Of a stretch of 64,000 nucleotides of DNA, positions 8,013 through 15,687 are shown in pieces (positions within the stretch are counted from its first letter, which is position 1; every line of letters starts with the position of its first letter). The stretch is from Anaerolineales bacterium. Lineage in GTDB: Bacteria; Chloroflexota; Anaerolineae; Anaerolineales; Villigracilaceae. The translations under genes and the position numbers were made by a program. The stretch spans positions 1 to 64,000 of the forward strand of contig JABFSL010000030.1 in NCBI GenBank assembly GCA_013140605.1, read 5' to 3'. The notes under the pieces are model-generated. The model was not told the origin of the DNA. It searched no databases and saw only the letters and a list, made by a program, of their open reading frames with translations.

Positions 8013-9030
8013 ATCTTTTTTACAAGCCTGCCACCGTCTCCCCACTGACTCCACTCCTGTTTGGTTCATGCGTCAGGCGGGACGGTATATGCCAGAGTAC
8101 CGCGCCATCCGCGAGAAATATTCGCTGATCGAAATTTGTCATCATCCAGAGATCGCCGCCGAAGTGACACTTCAACCCGTGCGCGCACTTGGCGTGGATG
8201 CGGCGATTCTTTTCGCAGATATTCTTCTGCCAGCCATTCCACTCGGTGTGGGATTGGAATTTGCGAAAGGCGAAGGCCCCGTTTTGCAGAACCCCGTCCG
8301 CACGATGGAGGATGTGATGAATCTGCGACCTGTAAATCCCGAATCCGATTTGGGATATGTGATGGACGCGATCCGAATCCTGCGCGGTGAATTGACAGAT
8401 GTCCCGCTGATCGGCTTTTGCGGCGCGCCGTTCACTGTCGCTTCCTACATTATCGAAGGCGGATCATCACGCGAGTTTCTCAAAACCAAAGCCATGATGT
8501 ATTCCGCACCTGAAGTCTGGCATGCGCTGATGGAAAAGCTCTCCGTTGTGCTGAGTGATTATCTTGTGGCGCAGATCCGCGCGGGAGCGCAAACTGTGCA
8601 AGTCTTCGATTCGTGGGTCGGCGCGCTCAACCCGCAGGACTATGAAGAATTCGTTTTGCCGTATTCACAGAAGATTTTGCAGGACGCCAAAAAAGAGAAT
8701 GTGCCTGTCATTCATTTCGGCACAAATACCACAACCCTGCTCCCGTTGATGAAACGCGCAGGCGGCGATGTGATCGGACTCGATTGGCGCATCCCGCTTG
8801 ATGACGGCTGGAAACTGCTTGGCGACGATGTCGCTGTACAAGGAAATCTCGACCCGACAATTCTCTTCGCGCCTTTGCCTGAGATCAAGAAACGCGTTCA
8901 CGATATTTTGGATCGCGCCAACGGCAAGCCTGGTCATATCTTTAATCTCGGACACGGCATTTTGCAAAACACACCCGTTGACAACGTGAAAGCAGTTGTG
9001 GATATAGTTCACGAATACGGAATCAAATAG
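7966..9030 (+). CDS. hemE: Uroporphyrinogen decarboxylase
   Basis: A 354-aa enzyme that removes four acetate carboxyls from uroporphyrinogen III to give coproporphyrinogen III. The signature TPVWFMRQAGRYMPEYR starts near residue 26. GFCGAPFTVASYIIEGG, FDSWVGAL, IHFGTNT and the C-terminal FNLGHGI are all present. Typical family members begin shortly before the MRQAGRY region, so the first ~20 residues, encoded by heptamer repeats, are an extension. The ATG at 7966 is inside the repeat and only 3 bp after the preceding stop. Confidence 0.95.
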   Translation: MENSKVPNHPVSTLQSSFLQACHRLPTDSTPVWFMRQAGRYMPEYRAIREKYSLIEICHHPEIAAEVTLQPVRALGVDAAILFADILLPAIPLGVGLEFAKGEGPVLQNPVRTMEDVMNLRPVNPESDLGYVMDAIRILRGELTDVPLIGFCGAPFTVASYIIEGGSSREFLKTKAMMYSAPEVWHALMEKLSVVLSDYLVAQIRAGAQTVQVFDSWVGALNPQDYEEFVLPYSQKILQDAKKENVPVIHFGTNTTTLLPLMKRAGGDVIGLDWRIPLDDGWKLLGDDVAVQGNLDPTILFAPLPEIKKRVHDILDRANGKPGHIFNLGHGILQNTPVDNVKAVVDIVHEYGIK

Positions 9031-9033
9031 GTT

Positions 9034-10464
9034 ATGAAATTAATCATCATCGGCGGCGGCATCGCGGGATTATCAGCCGCATACCATGCCGCAAAAAATA
9101 TTCCTGACGCGCAGATCACTTTGATCGAATCATCGAATCAATGGGGCGGAAAAATTTCAACAGACCGTGTCACCTTTGACGAAGTCCCGCCGACCTCGCG
9201 GGGCGATGGACAATTCATCATCGAAGGCGGTCCCGATACTTTTCTCGCAAGCAAACCTTGGGGAGTTGCGCTTTGCAAGGAACTCGGACTTGGCGAAAGA
9301 TTACATGGCACAAATCCGAATCGTAAAAGCACTTATGTCTTAAATCGCAATCGCCTTCTTCCATTGCCTGAAGGGCTTGCGATGATGATCCCTTCCGACA
9401 TCCCATCCATTCTGCGCTCGCATCTTATCTCATGGGCTGGCAAGGCGCGCATGGGATTTGATTTTCTCCAGCCCGCAAAAAATCTCAATGGCGACGAATC
9501 TCTCGGCGCATTTGTCAGCCGTCGGCTGGGACGTGAAGCGTACGAGAATCTCATCGAGCCGCTTATGTCGGGCATCTATGCGGGCGATGGCGATCAACTT
9601 TCGCTTGCGTCCACGTTCCCGTATTTGCGCGACCTTGAAATTAAATATGGCAGCCTTGCGCGCGGCGCTCTCACATTGAGAAAGCAAACCAATGGCAAAG
9701 CGCTTCAAGGCTCGCGCTCCGCGTTTCTCACGCCCACAACAGGTCTCGCCGAAATTGTAGAAAAACTGGTCGAAAGTCTAAAGTCAAAAGTTGATCTGCG
9801 TCTCAACACAACTGTTTCCCAAATATCAAATATCAATTCCCGTTATCTTGTGGAATTGGAAAATGGTTCACGCCTCGAGTCTGATTCTGTCATCCTGGCT
9901 ACACCTGCGTTTATCAGCGGGGCACTGCTCGCCTCTTTCGACCCCGCGCTTGCTTCTGTTTTAAAAAGCATTCCCTACGCTTCGACAGCCACCGTCTCCC
10001 TCGCGTATCGCCAACCCGACATGCCTCGTCCGCTCGATGGATATGGCTACGTCATCCCGCGCCGTGAGGGACGTAAAGCCCTAGCCTGCACATGGACATC
10101 CACCAAATTCCCGCACCGCGCACCCGATGGGTATGCGTTGATCCGTGTGTTCGTGGGCAGGGCGGGTCAGGATATTCCGTGGAATGAAAATGATCTGCTT
10201 GAACTCGCCAAAGAGGAATTGAATCTAACTTTGGGAATCACTGCTGAACCAATTCTTTCACGCGTCTTCATGTGGGACAAAGCCATGCCACAATACAACC
10301 TCGGTCATCCCGAAAAATTAAAGCAAATAGACGCCGCGCTCGAAAAACATCCAGGGCTTGCACTGGCTGGCAACGGCTATCGCGGAATCGGAATCCCCGA
10401 TTGTATTCATTCAGGGGAAGTAGCGATAGAAAAATTAGAGCGGGAATTATCCCGCTCTGCTTAA
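9034..10464 (+). CDS. hemY: Protoporphyrinogen/coproporphyrinogen III oxidase (HemY/CgoX)
   Basis: A 476-aa FAD enzyme of the oxygen-dependent HemY/CgoX type. The dinucleotide fold is at the N-terminus (IIGGGIAGLSAAYHA), followed by EGGPDTFLASKPW, LMSGIYAGDGDQLS and the C-terminal ALAGNGYRGIGIPDCI. Whether it uses coproporphyrinogen or protoporphyrinogen cannot be decided from sequence alone. No hemF, hemN, hemQ or ferrochelatase is in the window. It starts 3 bp after hemE. Two short heptamer arrays fall in a variable stretch near residues 247-270. The 3' end overlaps the convergent MNT gene by 18 bp. Confidence 0.9.
   Translation: MKLIIIGGGIAGLSAAYHAAKNIPDAQITLIESSNQWGGKISTDRVTFDEVPPTSRGDGQFIIEGGPDTFLASKPWGVALCKELGLGERLHGTNPNRKSTYVLNRNRLLPLPEGLAMMIPSDIPSILRSHLISWAGKARMGFDFLQPAKNLNGDESLGAFVSRRLGREAYENLIEPLMSGIYAGDGDQLSLASTFPYLRDLEIKYGSLARGALTLRKQTNGKALQGSRSAFLTPTTGLAEIVEKLVESLKSKVDLRLNTTVSQISNINSRYLVELENGSRLESDSVILATPAFISGALLASFDPALASVLKSIPYASTATVSLAYRQPDMPRPLDGYGYVIPRREGRKALACTWTSTKFPHRAPDGYALIRVFVGRAGQDIPWNENDLLELAKEELNLTLGITAEPILSRVFMWDKAMPQYNLGHPEKLKQIDAALEKHPGLALAGNGYRGIGIPDCIHSGEVAIEKLERELSRSA
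9773..9841 (+). repeat. Two short heptamer arrays inside hemY
   Basis: AAAGTCT, AAAGTCA, AAAGTTG (9773-9793) and AAATATC, AAATATC, AATTCCC (9821-9841) lie in frame. They encode SLKSKV and QISNINS in a variable part of the protein. Each array is only three units, so chance cannot be excluded for one alone. Confidence 0.6.
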
Positions 10465-10842
10465 GGAGTTTATCCTTTTTTTGTACATTCTGATGGGAAC
10501 TGCATCCCTGGTGATGTTTTGATATAACCCCGCTTTGATATCAGCATAATACTGCCAGCGTTCCGCGCTGATGACACGCACGTCAAGCAAAACATCATAG
10601 TTTAGTTCGATCTCTGAAAGCAGGTGAATCATCTCGCGACGAATCTGGTGGTCGTCACCAGCCACGACCAACACAATATCAATATCCGAATCTTGCGTCC
10701 AGTCACCGCGCGCCTTTGAGCCAAACAAAGAAGCAGACTGAATTACCCCGCCATAGGCAAGGTTCATCGCCGCTAAAAACTCGCGTACCGCCTTCTTTTC
10801 GTTCGGCAAAAGTTTTACAACAAATTTCGTTTTTGCAGCCAT
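10447..10842 (-). CDS. MNT-type nucleotidyltransferase (antitoxin of a HEPN-MNT pair)
   Basis: A 131-aa minimal nucleotidyltransferase. The fold signature ASLFGSKARGDWTQDSDIDIVLVV carries GS and DxD, the metal-binding aspartates. In HEPN-MNT toxin-antitoxin modules such proteins neutralise the HEPN partner, in some cases by AMPylating it. The gene overlaps the HEPN gene by 28 bp, typical for the pair. It runs against the haem operon and ends 18 bp inside the hemY coding end. Start chosen as the ATG giving MAAKTKF, which keeps the overlap. Confidence 0.85.
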   Translation of the reverse strand: MAAKTKFVVKLLPNEKKAVREFLAAMNLAYGGVIQSASLFGSKARGDWTQDSDIDIVLVVAGDDHQIRREMIHLLSEIELNYDVLLDVRVISAERWQYYADIKAGLYQNITRDAVPIRMYKKRINSLSRAG

Positions 10843-11213
10843 TGTCTTACTTCCTGAACAAATGCTTTAGCCTGTTCAACTGCATTGAGCGCGTCTTCTT
10901 TTTCCAATTCGTCGCTCAACTCATAATCAGCAACTTGGCGATTATCCATAACCATTTTATACACATCGCTCCACTTTGCGTCAAACTCACCTGTCTTGAT
11001 AAAGTATTGACGAAACGACGCAATCACCGCGCTATGCTTACCATAAGACTTGCCTTTGGAATACAGCAGAGCGCTGGCGGCGTAAAAAATACCATAATAG
11101 GCGCGATTGCAAGCCGAACGGTAGAAACCTTTGTCGAAATTTACTTGCGCGACATCAAGCATTTCTTCTGCGTTTTCAATATAAAGACGATAATTTTCTT
11201 TTTCTTCGGACAT
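10815..11213 (-). CDS. HEPN-domain protein (putative RNase toxin)
   Basis: About 132 aa from the ATG giving MSEEKENYR; the track extends to a less likely upstream start. The helical HEPN pattern is visible: ACNRAYYGIFYAASALLYSKG followed by SYGKHSAVIASFRQYF. The YYGxFYAA core and downstream KH(S)AV are typical of the PF05168 HEPN family, where the polar R/K-to-H region is linked to RNase activity. Together with the MNT gene it forms a two-gene module inserted between hemY and hemL on the opposite strand. Only about 29 bp separate its start from hemL. Confidence 0.85.
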   Translation of the reverse strand: MSEEKENYRLYIENAEEMLDVAQVNFDKGFYRSACNRAYYGIFYAASALLYSKGKSYGKHSAVIASFRQYFIKTGEFDAKWSDVYKMVMDNRQVADYELSDELEKEDALNAVEQAKAFVQEVRQWLQKRNLL

Positions 11214-11242
11214 AACGAAAGTATAACCCAAACGGAGCATCT

Positions 11243-12526
11243 ATGAACATCAACAAATCCATTGCTTTCTTTCAAGAAGCACAAAAACTATTTCCCGGTG
11301 GTGTCAACTCACCTGTGCGCGCCTTCCGTGCTGTGGGCGGACAACCGCTCTTCATCGAACGCGGTGAGGGAGCATATCTTTTCGATGTGGATGGCAATCG
11401 TTTTATAGATTATGTTTTGTCGTGGGGATCGCTCATTACAGGACATGCCCATCCGACAGTTATTGAAGCTATTCAACAGGCGGCGACGAAAGGCACATCC
11501 TATGGCGCGCCAAGTCCGCTGGAGATCGATCTTGCCAAAAGCATCATGGACTTTTTACCCAACATCGAAATGATTCGCTTTGTCAACTCAGGGACAGAGG
11601 CGACCATGTCCGCTTTGCGGCTGGCTCGCGCATACACCAAGCGAGACAAGATCATCAAATTCGACGGCTGTTATCACGGCCACGCGGACATGCTGCTCGT
11701 GCAAGCAGGCTCAGGCGTGGCGACATTGGGCCTGCCTGATTCACCTGGTGTGCCTGCTACGGTCGCCGCGGATACATTGGTTGCGAATTTCAATGATCTT
11801 GATTCAGTGGAGGCGTTGTTCAAAAAATATCCAGGCCAGATTGCGGGCATCATCGTGGAACCTGTGGCGGGAAATATGGGAGTCGTTCCGCCCCAGACTG
11901 GATTCCTTGAAGGTTTGCGCAAGTTGACAACCGAGTACGGCGCAGTGTTGATCTTCGATGAAGTAATGACAGGTTTCCGAGTCCATCGCGGCGGGGCGCA
12001 AACACTATACAATATCAAACCAGACCTAACAACGCTGGGCAAAGTCATCGGCGGTGGACTTCCTGTCGGCGCGTATGGCGGCAAGAAGGAAATTATGCAA
12101 ATGGTTGCGCCTCTTGGCCCGATGTATCAGGCTGGGACCTTGTCGGGGAATCCGCTGGCGATGAGCGCGGGTATCGCGGCGCTGAGTCTGATTCGGGAAG
12201 AGGAATGCTGGAGAAAACTGGAGCAGGCTGCGGCTAAGTTGGAAGCGGGAGTTTTATCCGCAGCGCAACACGCTGGGGTTCCCATCCAGCAAACGCGGGT
12301 CGGCACGATGTTCACAACCTTCTTTAGCGAAACCAAACCCACAGATTGGAACACGGTCAAAGTGGCGAATAAAATTCGCTTTGGGAAATTTTTCCAAAAG
12401 ATGCTGGAGAACGGCGTGTATCTCGCGCCGTCGCAATTTGAAGCGGGATTCATTTCAACGATGCACACGGATGATGTGATCGAAAAAACGATTGGGGCAG
12501 GTACGGAGGTTTTTCGAACATGGTAA
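11243..12526 (+). CDS. hemL: Glutamate-1-semialdehyde 2,1-aminomutase
   Basis: A 427-aa PLP enzyme that converts glutamate-1-semialdehyde to 5-aminolevulinate, completing the C5 route started by Hem[30 protein letters not shown] and the PLP-lysine segment [18 protein letters not shown] are all present. Length is normal. It would follow hemY directly but for the HEPN-MNT pair, so it probably needs its own promoter in the HEPN 5' region. It overlaps the next small membrane protein gene by 7 bp. Confidence 0.96.
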   Translation: MNINKSIAFFQEAQKLFPGGVNSPVRAFRAVGGQPLFIERGEGAYLFDVDGNRFIDYVLSWGSLITGHAHPTVIEAIQQAATKGTSYGAPSPLEIDLAKSIMDFLPNIEMIRFVNSGTEATMSALRLARAYTKRDKIIKFDGCYHGHADMLLVQAGSGVATLGLPDSPGVPATVAADTLVANFNDLDSVEALFKKYPGQIAGIIVEPVAGNMGVVPPQTGFLEGLRKLTTEYGAVLIFDEVMTGFRVHRGGAQTLYNIKPDLTTLGKVIGGGLPVGAYGGKKEIMQMVAPLGPMYQAGTLSGNPLAMSAGIAALSLIREEECWRKLEQAAAKLEAGVLSAAQHAGVPIQQTRVGTMFTTFFSETKPTDWNTVKVANKIRFGKFFQKMLENGVYLAPSQFEAGFISTMHTDDVIEKTIGAGTEVFRTW

Positions 12527-12945
12527 CTGAAGAAAAAATTACGGATATGGTTTTGGCGCGTTATCGTTTGGGAACCGTGTTGGTCTGGCTGGGTGTGTTG
12601 ACCTGGCTGCCATTTATTGTGTTGCGAATTGCGGGAGGAAAGCCTTCGTTGTTTTTGTTTTTGCCTGTTCATCTTATGGGTGTTGTCGGCGGGTCGCGCC
12701 TGCGTTCATGGGCGCGCAAAGAGATGAGTGTACCGATTGTAAAAAAGAGTCTTTTGCAAACCCTTGGGCATGGATCGATTTTTATCGGGGTTCTGGTGTG
12801 GGTGCCGTATTTTTATTTGAAGGCTTTCGTACATCAACCAGTGGATGTGATGAATTACCTGCCATACCACTTGACGGGTGTATTGGGCGGTATTGCGTTG
12901 TTGACAATAAATTATTTTATTTCCCGAAATAATGATGTGACTTGA
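12520..12945 (+). CDS. Small membrane protein with an internal two-fold repeat
   Basis: A 141-aa hydrophobic protein with about four membrane segments; no family recognised. The two halves resemble each other: [16 protein letters not shown] with [11 protein letters not shown] in the first, [14 protein letters not shown] with [11 protein letters not shown] in the second. This suggests an internal duplication of a two-helix unit, with a conserved histidine in each half that could bind haem or a metal (inference). It overlaps hemL by 7 bp and so may serve porphyrin handling or transport. Confidence 0.75.
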   Translation: MVTEEKITDMVLARYRLGTVLVWLGVLTWLPFIVLRIAGGKPSLFLFLPVHLMGVVGGSRLRSWARKEMSVPIVKKSLLQTLGHGSIFIGVLVWVPYFYLKAFVHQPVDVMNYLPYHLTGVLGGIALLTINYFISRNNDVT

Positions 12946-13053
12946 GTTTAGTGTTCACGAAAGGATTTACAAAAAGATCTGTGAAAATCCGCGTGAATTC
13001 GTGGCAAAAAAAGACAGCTGCAAAGTGGTTCAAAAATCAACTCTAAACTCAAG
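12941..13053. repeat. Inverted-repeat-bounded element after the haem cluster
   Basis: CTTGAGTTTAG (12941-12951) and CTAAACTCAAG (13043-13053) are perfect 11-bp inverted ends 113 bp apart. The left end contains the stop codon of the preceding gene. Inside is GCGTGAATTCGTGG-like sequence related to the GCGGATT family near 6.76 and 41.31 kb. It has no coding capacity. It could act as a bidirectional terminator or be a small non-autonomous mobile element. Confidence 0.6.
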
Positions 13054-13084
13054 ATGTGAAAGTTTGAAAGGTTTAGGATGATTT

Positions 13085-14098
13085 TTACGGAAGGCGGCGC
13101 TTTCCAGATTTACTCCAAACCACACCACCGATCAACCCAAAAAGAGCGGCCAGCCCAGCAAACCCAAATGGATTTACCCGGCCGGGCGTAACGGTTACCG
13201 CAGGTTCTGAATTCGTTGGAACTTCGACACCGGCAATGGGAATATTTTGCGATCCGGGAATGGATATTGGCGTACCGGCGCTGTGCATCTGATCAGCGTG
13301 GCAGTCATTACATGCCTCCAACTTTGGTTTGAAGTCATGGTCTGGAACTTTATGGAAATCATCTGTTCCTTTTGAAGAACCGATGTGACACTTGACACAG
13401 GTTGCGCCAGCTTTGGCATGGTTTGAATGAACTGCATTCTGCGCGATCTCTTTATGGCAATTCTCGCACAAGGAGGAGATATCCGCATCAGATTGGCTGG
13501 CCAGCTTGATGGAAGTCGAGTGCGGGTTATGACAATTCGAACAAGTCATATTGTTTTGATAGTGAACGCTCGTCTTCCAGGTTTCCCATCCAAAGCGATC
13601 ATTGGTGTGACAGGTGCTGCATAGATCTGTGCTTTTATCAACCGGCATACTCTTATTCGGGTGGTCTGATGGAATGGGATTATGGCAGGCCTCACAGGTA
13701 ATTCCTTCAGCTTTCCAGGTTTCATCAGCAGGGTTATAACCGGTGACATGGCACTGTAAACAATTATTTGGTTTGCCCTGCTCCGTCCAGAAGTCATTGA
13801 ATTCCGAGTTGGACTCGACTGGCTTCGGCAACATGACGCTGCCATCAGGGATTTCCTTATGACATGCCAAACAATTTCCCTGCTGCTCCAGAGCGTCCCT
13901 GGCGCGAATATCTCCGTGCCCGCTTTGGTGCCATATCTCATATACATCAGAATGGCAGGTGTTGCAATTATTAGCCGTGGTTGTGGCTAATGGAGGATTT
14001 GGAATATCCGTTTGCGCCTTCGCCACAATCAATGCAGCGCCCGCGATCAGCAGTGTTAATATCAATGAAATGAAAAAACGCATAGTACGGGAAATCAT
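13085..14098 (-). CDS. Nonahaem cytochrome c with C-terminal anchor
   Basis: About 337 aa from the ATG giving MISRTMRFF; the longer ORF start lies in an apparent mobile element. A signal peptide (FFISLILTLLIAGAALIVAKA) is followed by nine CXXCH motifs (CNTCH, CLACH, CLQCH, CEACH, CSTCH, CSNCH, CENCH, CVKCH, CNDCH). It ends in a hydrophobic segment (AGLAALFGLIGGVVW) with a basic tail, an outward-facing membrane anchor. Spacing and additional histidines resemble cytochrome c3/NrfB-like electron carriers. It stands alone on the minus strand, downstream of the large multihaem operon and separated from it by a terminator-like hairpin. Confidence 0.9.
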   Translation of the reverse strand: MISRTMRFFISLILTLLIAGAALIVAKAQTDIPNPPLATTTANNCNTCHSDVYEIWHQSGHGDIRARDALEQQGNCLACHKEIPDGSVMLPKPVESNSEFNDFWTEQGKPNNCLQCHVTGYNPADETWKAEGITCEACHNPIPSDHPNKSMPVDKSTDLCSTCHTNDRFGWETWKTSVHYQNNMTCSNCHNPHSTSIKLASQSDADISSLCENCHKEIAQNAVHSNHAKAGATCVKCHIGSSKGTDDFHKVPDHDFKPKLEACNDCHADQMHSAGTPISIPGSQNIPIAGVEVPTNSEPAVTVTPGRVNPFGFAGLAALFGLIGGVVWSKSGKRRLP

Positions 14099-14133
14099 TT
14101 TATATACTCCGTAAAAAGAAATATAAATGCAAT

Positions 14134-14311
14134 TGACCTCTTGCAAAAGTCTTTTGCCACACACTTGCCCTTCGCGTCGCGTCGCGAAGCGAAGCCGATG
14201 TGGCGGGCAGTGCCAGGGGAGGTCACTGAGAAAAAAACAGAGTTTTAAAGGTTTTCTCAAAAGACTCTGCGTGCTCTGTGGCTACATTACACCTACTTAT
14301 GCAAGAGGTCT
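14134..14311. mobile_element. MITE-like element with terminal inverted repeats
   Basis: GACCTCTTGCA (14135-14145) and TGCAAGAGGTC (14300-14310) are perfect inverted ends about 176 bp apart; a further four bases (AAGT/ACTT) pair after one mismatch. No transposase ORF lies inside. The rest of the 455-bp gap (14099-14554) holds a TTTACTTCC/GGAAGTAAA inverted pair and the terminator at 14487. A non-autonomous IS derivative is the likeliest reading. Confidence 0.6.
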
Positions 14312-14486
14312 AATGTAACTTTTACTTCCATGGCTTTGTTCGTAGTTTATATGTTTCCCAAAAGGAAGTAAATTCGGCAGTCACCCAATCTTTTTATTTA
14401 TTTTCCATCGCCGCCCCATTCACGTTCCCGATTTTCATTATTTTGCGTGGGGGATTTACCCCATTTCTTCCTTTGCTCGGAATATA

Positions 14487-14525
14487 AAATATTCCCCCAC
14501 TTTATCTTTAAGCGGGGGAATATTT
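14487..14525 (-). terminator. Terminator after the nuclease gene
   Basis: AAATATTCCCCC (14487-14498) and GGGGGAATATTT (14514-14525) pair perfectly over 12 bp. Read on the minus strand the stem is followed by TTTTATATT. It sits 30 bp past the nuclease stop and probably ends the transcript coming from the giant cytochrome gene. Confidence 0.75.
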
Positions 14526-14554
14526 GGGATGGATTTTAATTTGAGAATTTCAAG

Positions 14555-15355
14555 TCATGGCGCAGCAGGCGGAGTCACACTACCCGCAGACTGCCCAGCC
14601 TGTCTGAATGTTTGGGTGCAGGCTGAATCAGGCGGAACATCCAGCGCAGTTCCGAGTCCCTGGGTGATCAATTCAAGATTGACGAAAGTGTCGCCAACCA
14701 GGACATAACGCAATAGTCGGCCGCTATTATCCTTATCGGAAACATCCGCTATTAAATTTACATCCTTCCCATAAACGAACACCGAATTGATCTGTCTGGC
14801 CGTTTCACCCTTAAATTTGTCTTCGGGAGCCGCCACGCCAATATAACGGACAACATAAACAAGACCATCCATGAGGACTCTTATGGTGCTGCCATCAATC
14901 ACCTCCACCACCCTGCCAGTTTGTGGAGGATGATTAGGAATGCAATCCTTATTGATCGAGACTATGGATGTTATCCCTAATGTGGGAGAGGCTGTGAACA
15001 ACCCTTCTGTGGGAGTTAATGCGATCAAACCCAACGTGGGGGTTGCTGTTTCCAAAACAGGGACAGGTATCAGGGTTGGCAGATTATTCGTAGGGCTGGC
15101 AGGCATGGCTGTCGGCGGAATATTGAAGGCCAAAGGAGTCGCCGTCCATTCGGGAGTATTAGCAGGCGGTAATTCAGTTTCAGAAGCTGATAATTTTGGC
15201 AGTATCTCAGAGACCGCATCACGTAATGATTTGCCATCAGGCATATTCGTCAGCATGAAAAAAAAAGCAAAAACGCCGCCGACCAATAACAGGCTGACGA
15301 TCACAATGAATTTATTGATAATGTCCTGTTTCCAAAAATCAATAAAGCGCTTCAT
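14555..15355 (-). CDS. Membrane-anchored staphylococcal-nuclease-like protein
   Basis: A 266-aa protein with an N-terminal membrane helix (FIVIVSLLLVGGVFAFFFML), a Thr/Pro-rich linker of about 90 residues, and a C-terminal SNase (thermonuclease) domain. The three catalytic positions of the family are visible: R in VVRYIGVAAPE, E in KGETARQ, and R in DNSGRLLRYVL. The hydrolytic domain is probably outside the membrane. It follows the 93-aa membrane protein by 33 bp in the same direction and may be co-transcribed with the giant cytochrome. A role in degrading extracellular DNA is possible but unproven. Confidence 0.85.
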   Translation of the reverse strand: MKRFIDFWKQDIINKFIVIVSLLLVGGVFAFFFMLTNMPDGKSLRDAVSEILPKLSASETELPPANTPEWTATPLAFNIPPTAMPASPTNNLPTLIPVPVLETATPTLGLIALTPTEGLFTASPTLGITSIVSINKDCIPNHPPQTGRVVEVIDGSTIRVLMDGLVYVVRYIGVAAPEDKFKGETARQINSVFVYGKDVNLIADVSDKDNSGRLLRYVLVGDTFVNLELITQGLGTALDVPPDSACTQTFRQAGQSAGSVTPPAAP

Positions 15356-15388
15356 AATTTCCCTTTTCTGGAGTTGAAACCAAAATCC

Positions 15389-15670
15389 TTATCCTTCGTT
15401 TTGAGTCCGCTTCAAGGGGACCAGGCCCTTGAATACACGGATAATTGTCTGCAAAAAGTTTAATCCGCCGATCAAAATTGGCACAAGGGATATCACCAGG
15501 ACTGCGGTATGCCTGCTTCCAAACAAACCTGTCAGGGCGTAGCTTAGATCGAACGGCCCCAATGGGCGGATTTCGAAGTGGTAATAAAACAGCAGCCCCA
15601 TGCCAACGAGAGCAGAATCAATCAACAGGTCAAGCAGGAGCGAGAATGGTTTAAGACGGTGCTTTCTCAT
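15389..15670 (-). CDS. Small two-helix membrane protein
   Basis: A 93-aa protein, family unrecognised. Two hydrophobic segments are visible (LIDSALVGMGLLFYYHF and TAVLVISLVPILIGGLNFL) with a basic N-terminus (MRKHRLK). It begins 17 bp after the giant multihaem gene and precedes the nuclease, so it is likely co-transcribed with both. No catalytic or haem motif is present. Confidence 0.6.
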   Translation of the reverse strand: MRKHRLKPFSLLLDLLIDSALVGMGLLFYYHFEIRPLGPFDLSYALTGLFGSRHTAVLVISLVPILIGGLNFLQTIIRVFKGLVPLKRTQNEG

Positions 15671-15687
15671 CGCGTCAATTCCTACAA

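Noticed and set aside
10716-11246. 176-aa plus-strand ORF
   Set aside because: It is the reverse frame of the HEPN-MNT pair, which has clear domain motifs on the minus strand.
12127-12672. 181-aa minus-strand ORF
   Set aside because: Antisense of hemL and the small membrane protein; no motif.
14099-14260. N-terminal extension of the nonahaem cytochrome
   Set aside because: It would run through the MITE-like element and place the signal peptide internally.
14940-15377. 145-aa plus-strand ORF
   Set aside because: Antisense to the nuclease gene's Thr/Pro-rich linker; low-complexity and without a start site.
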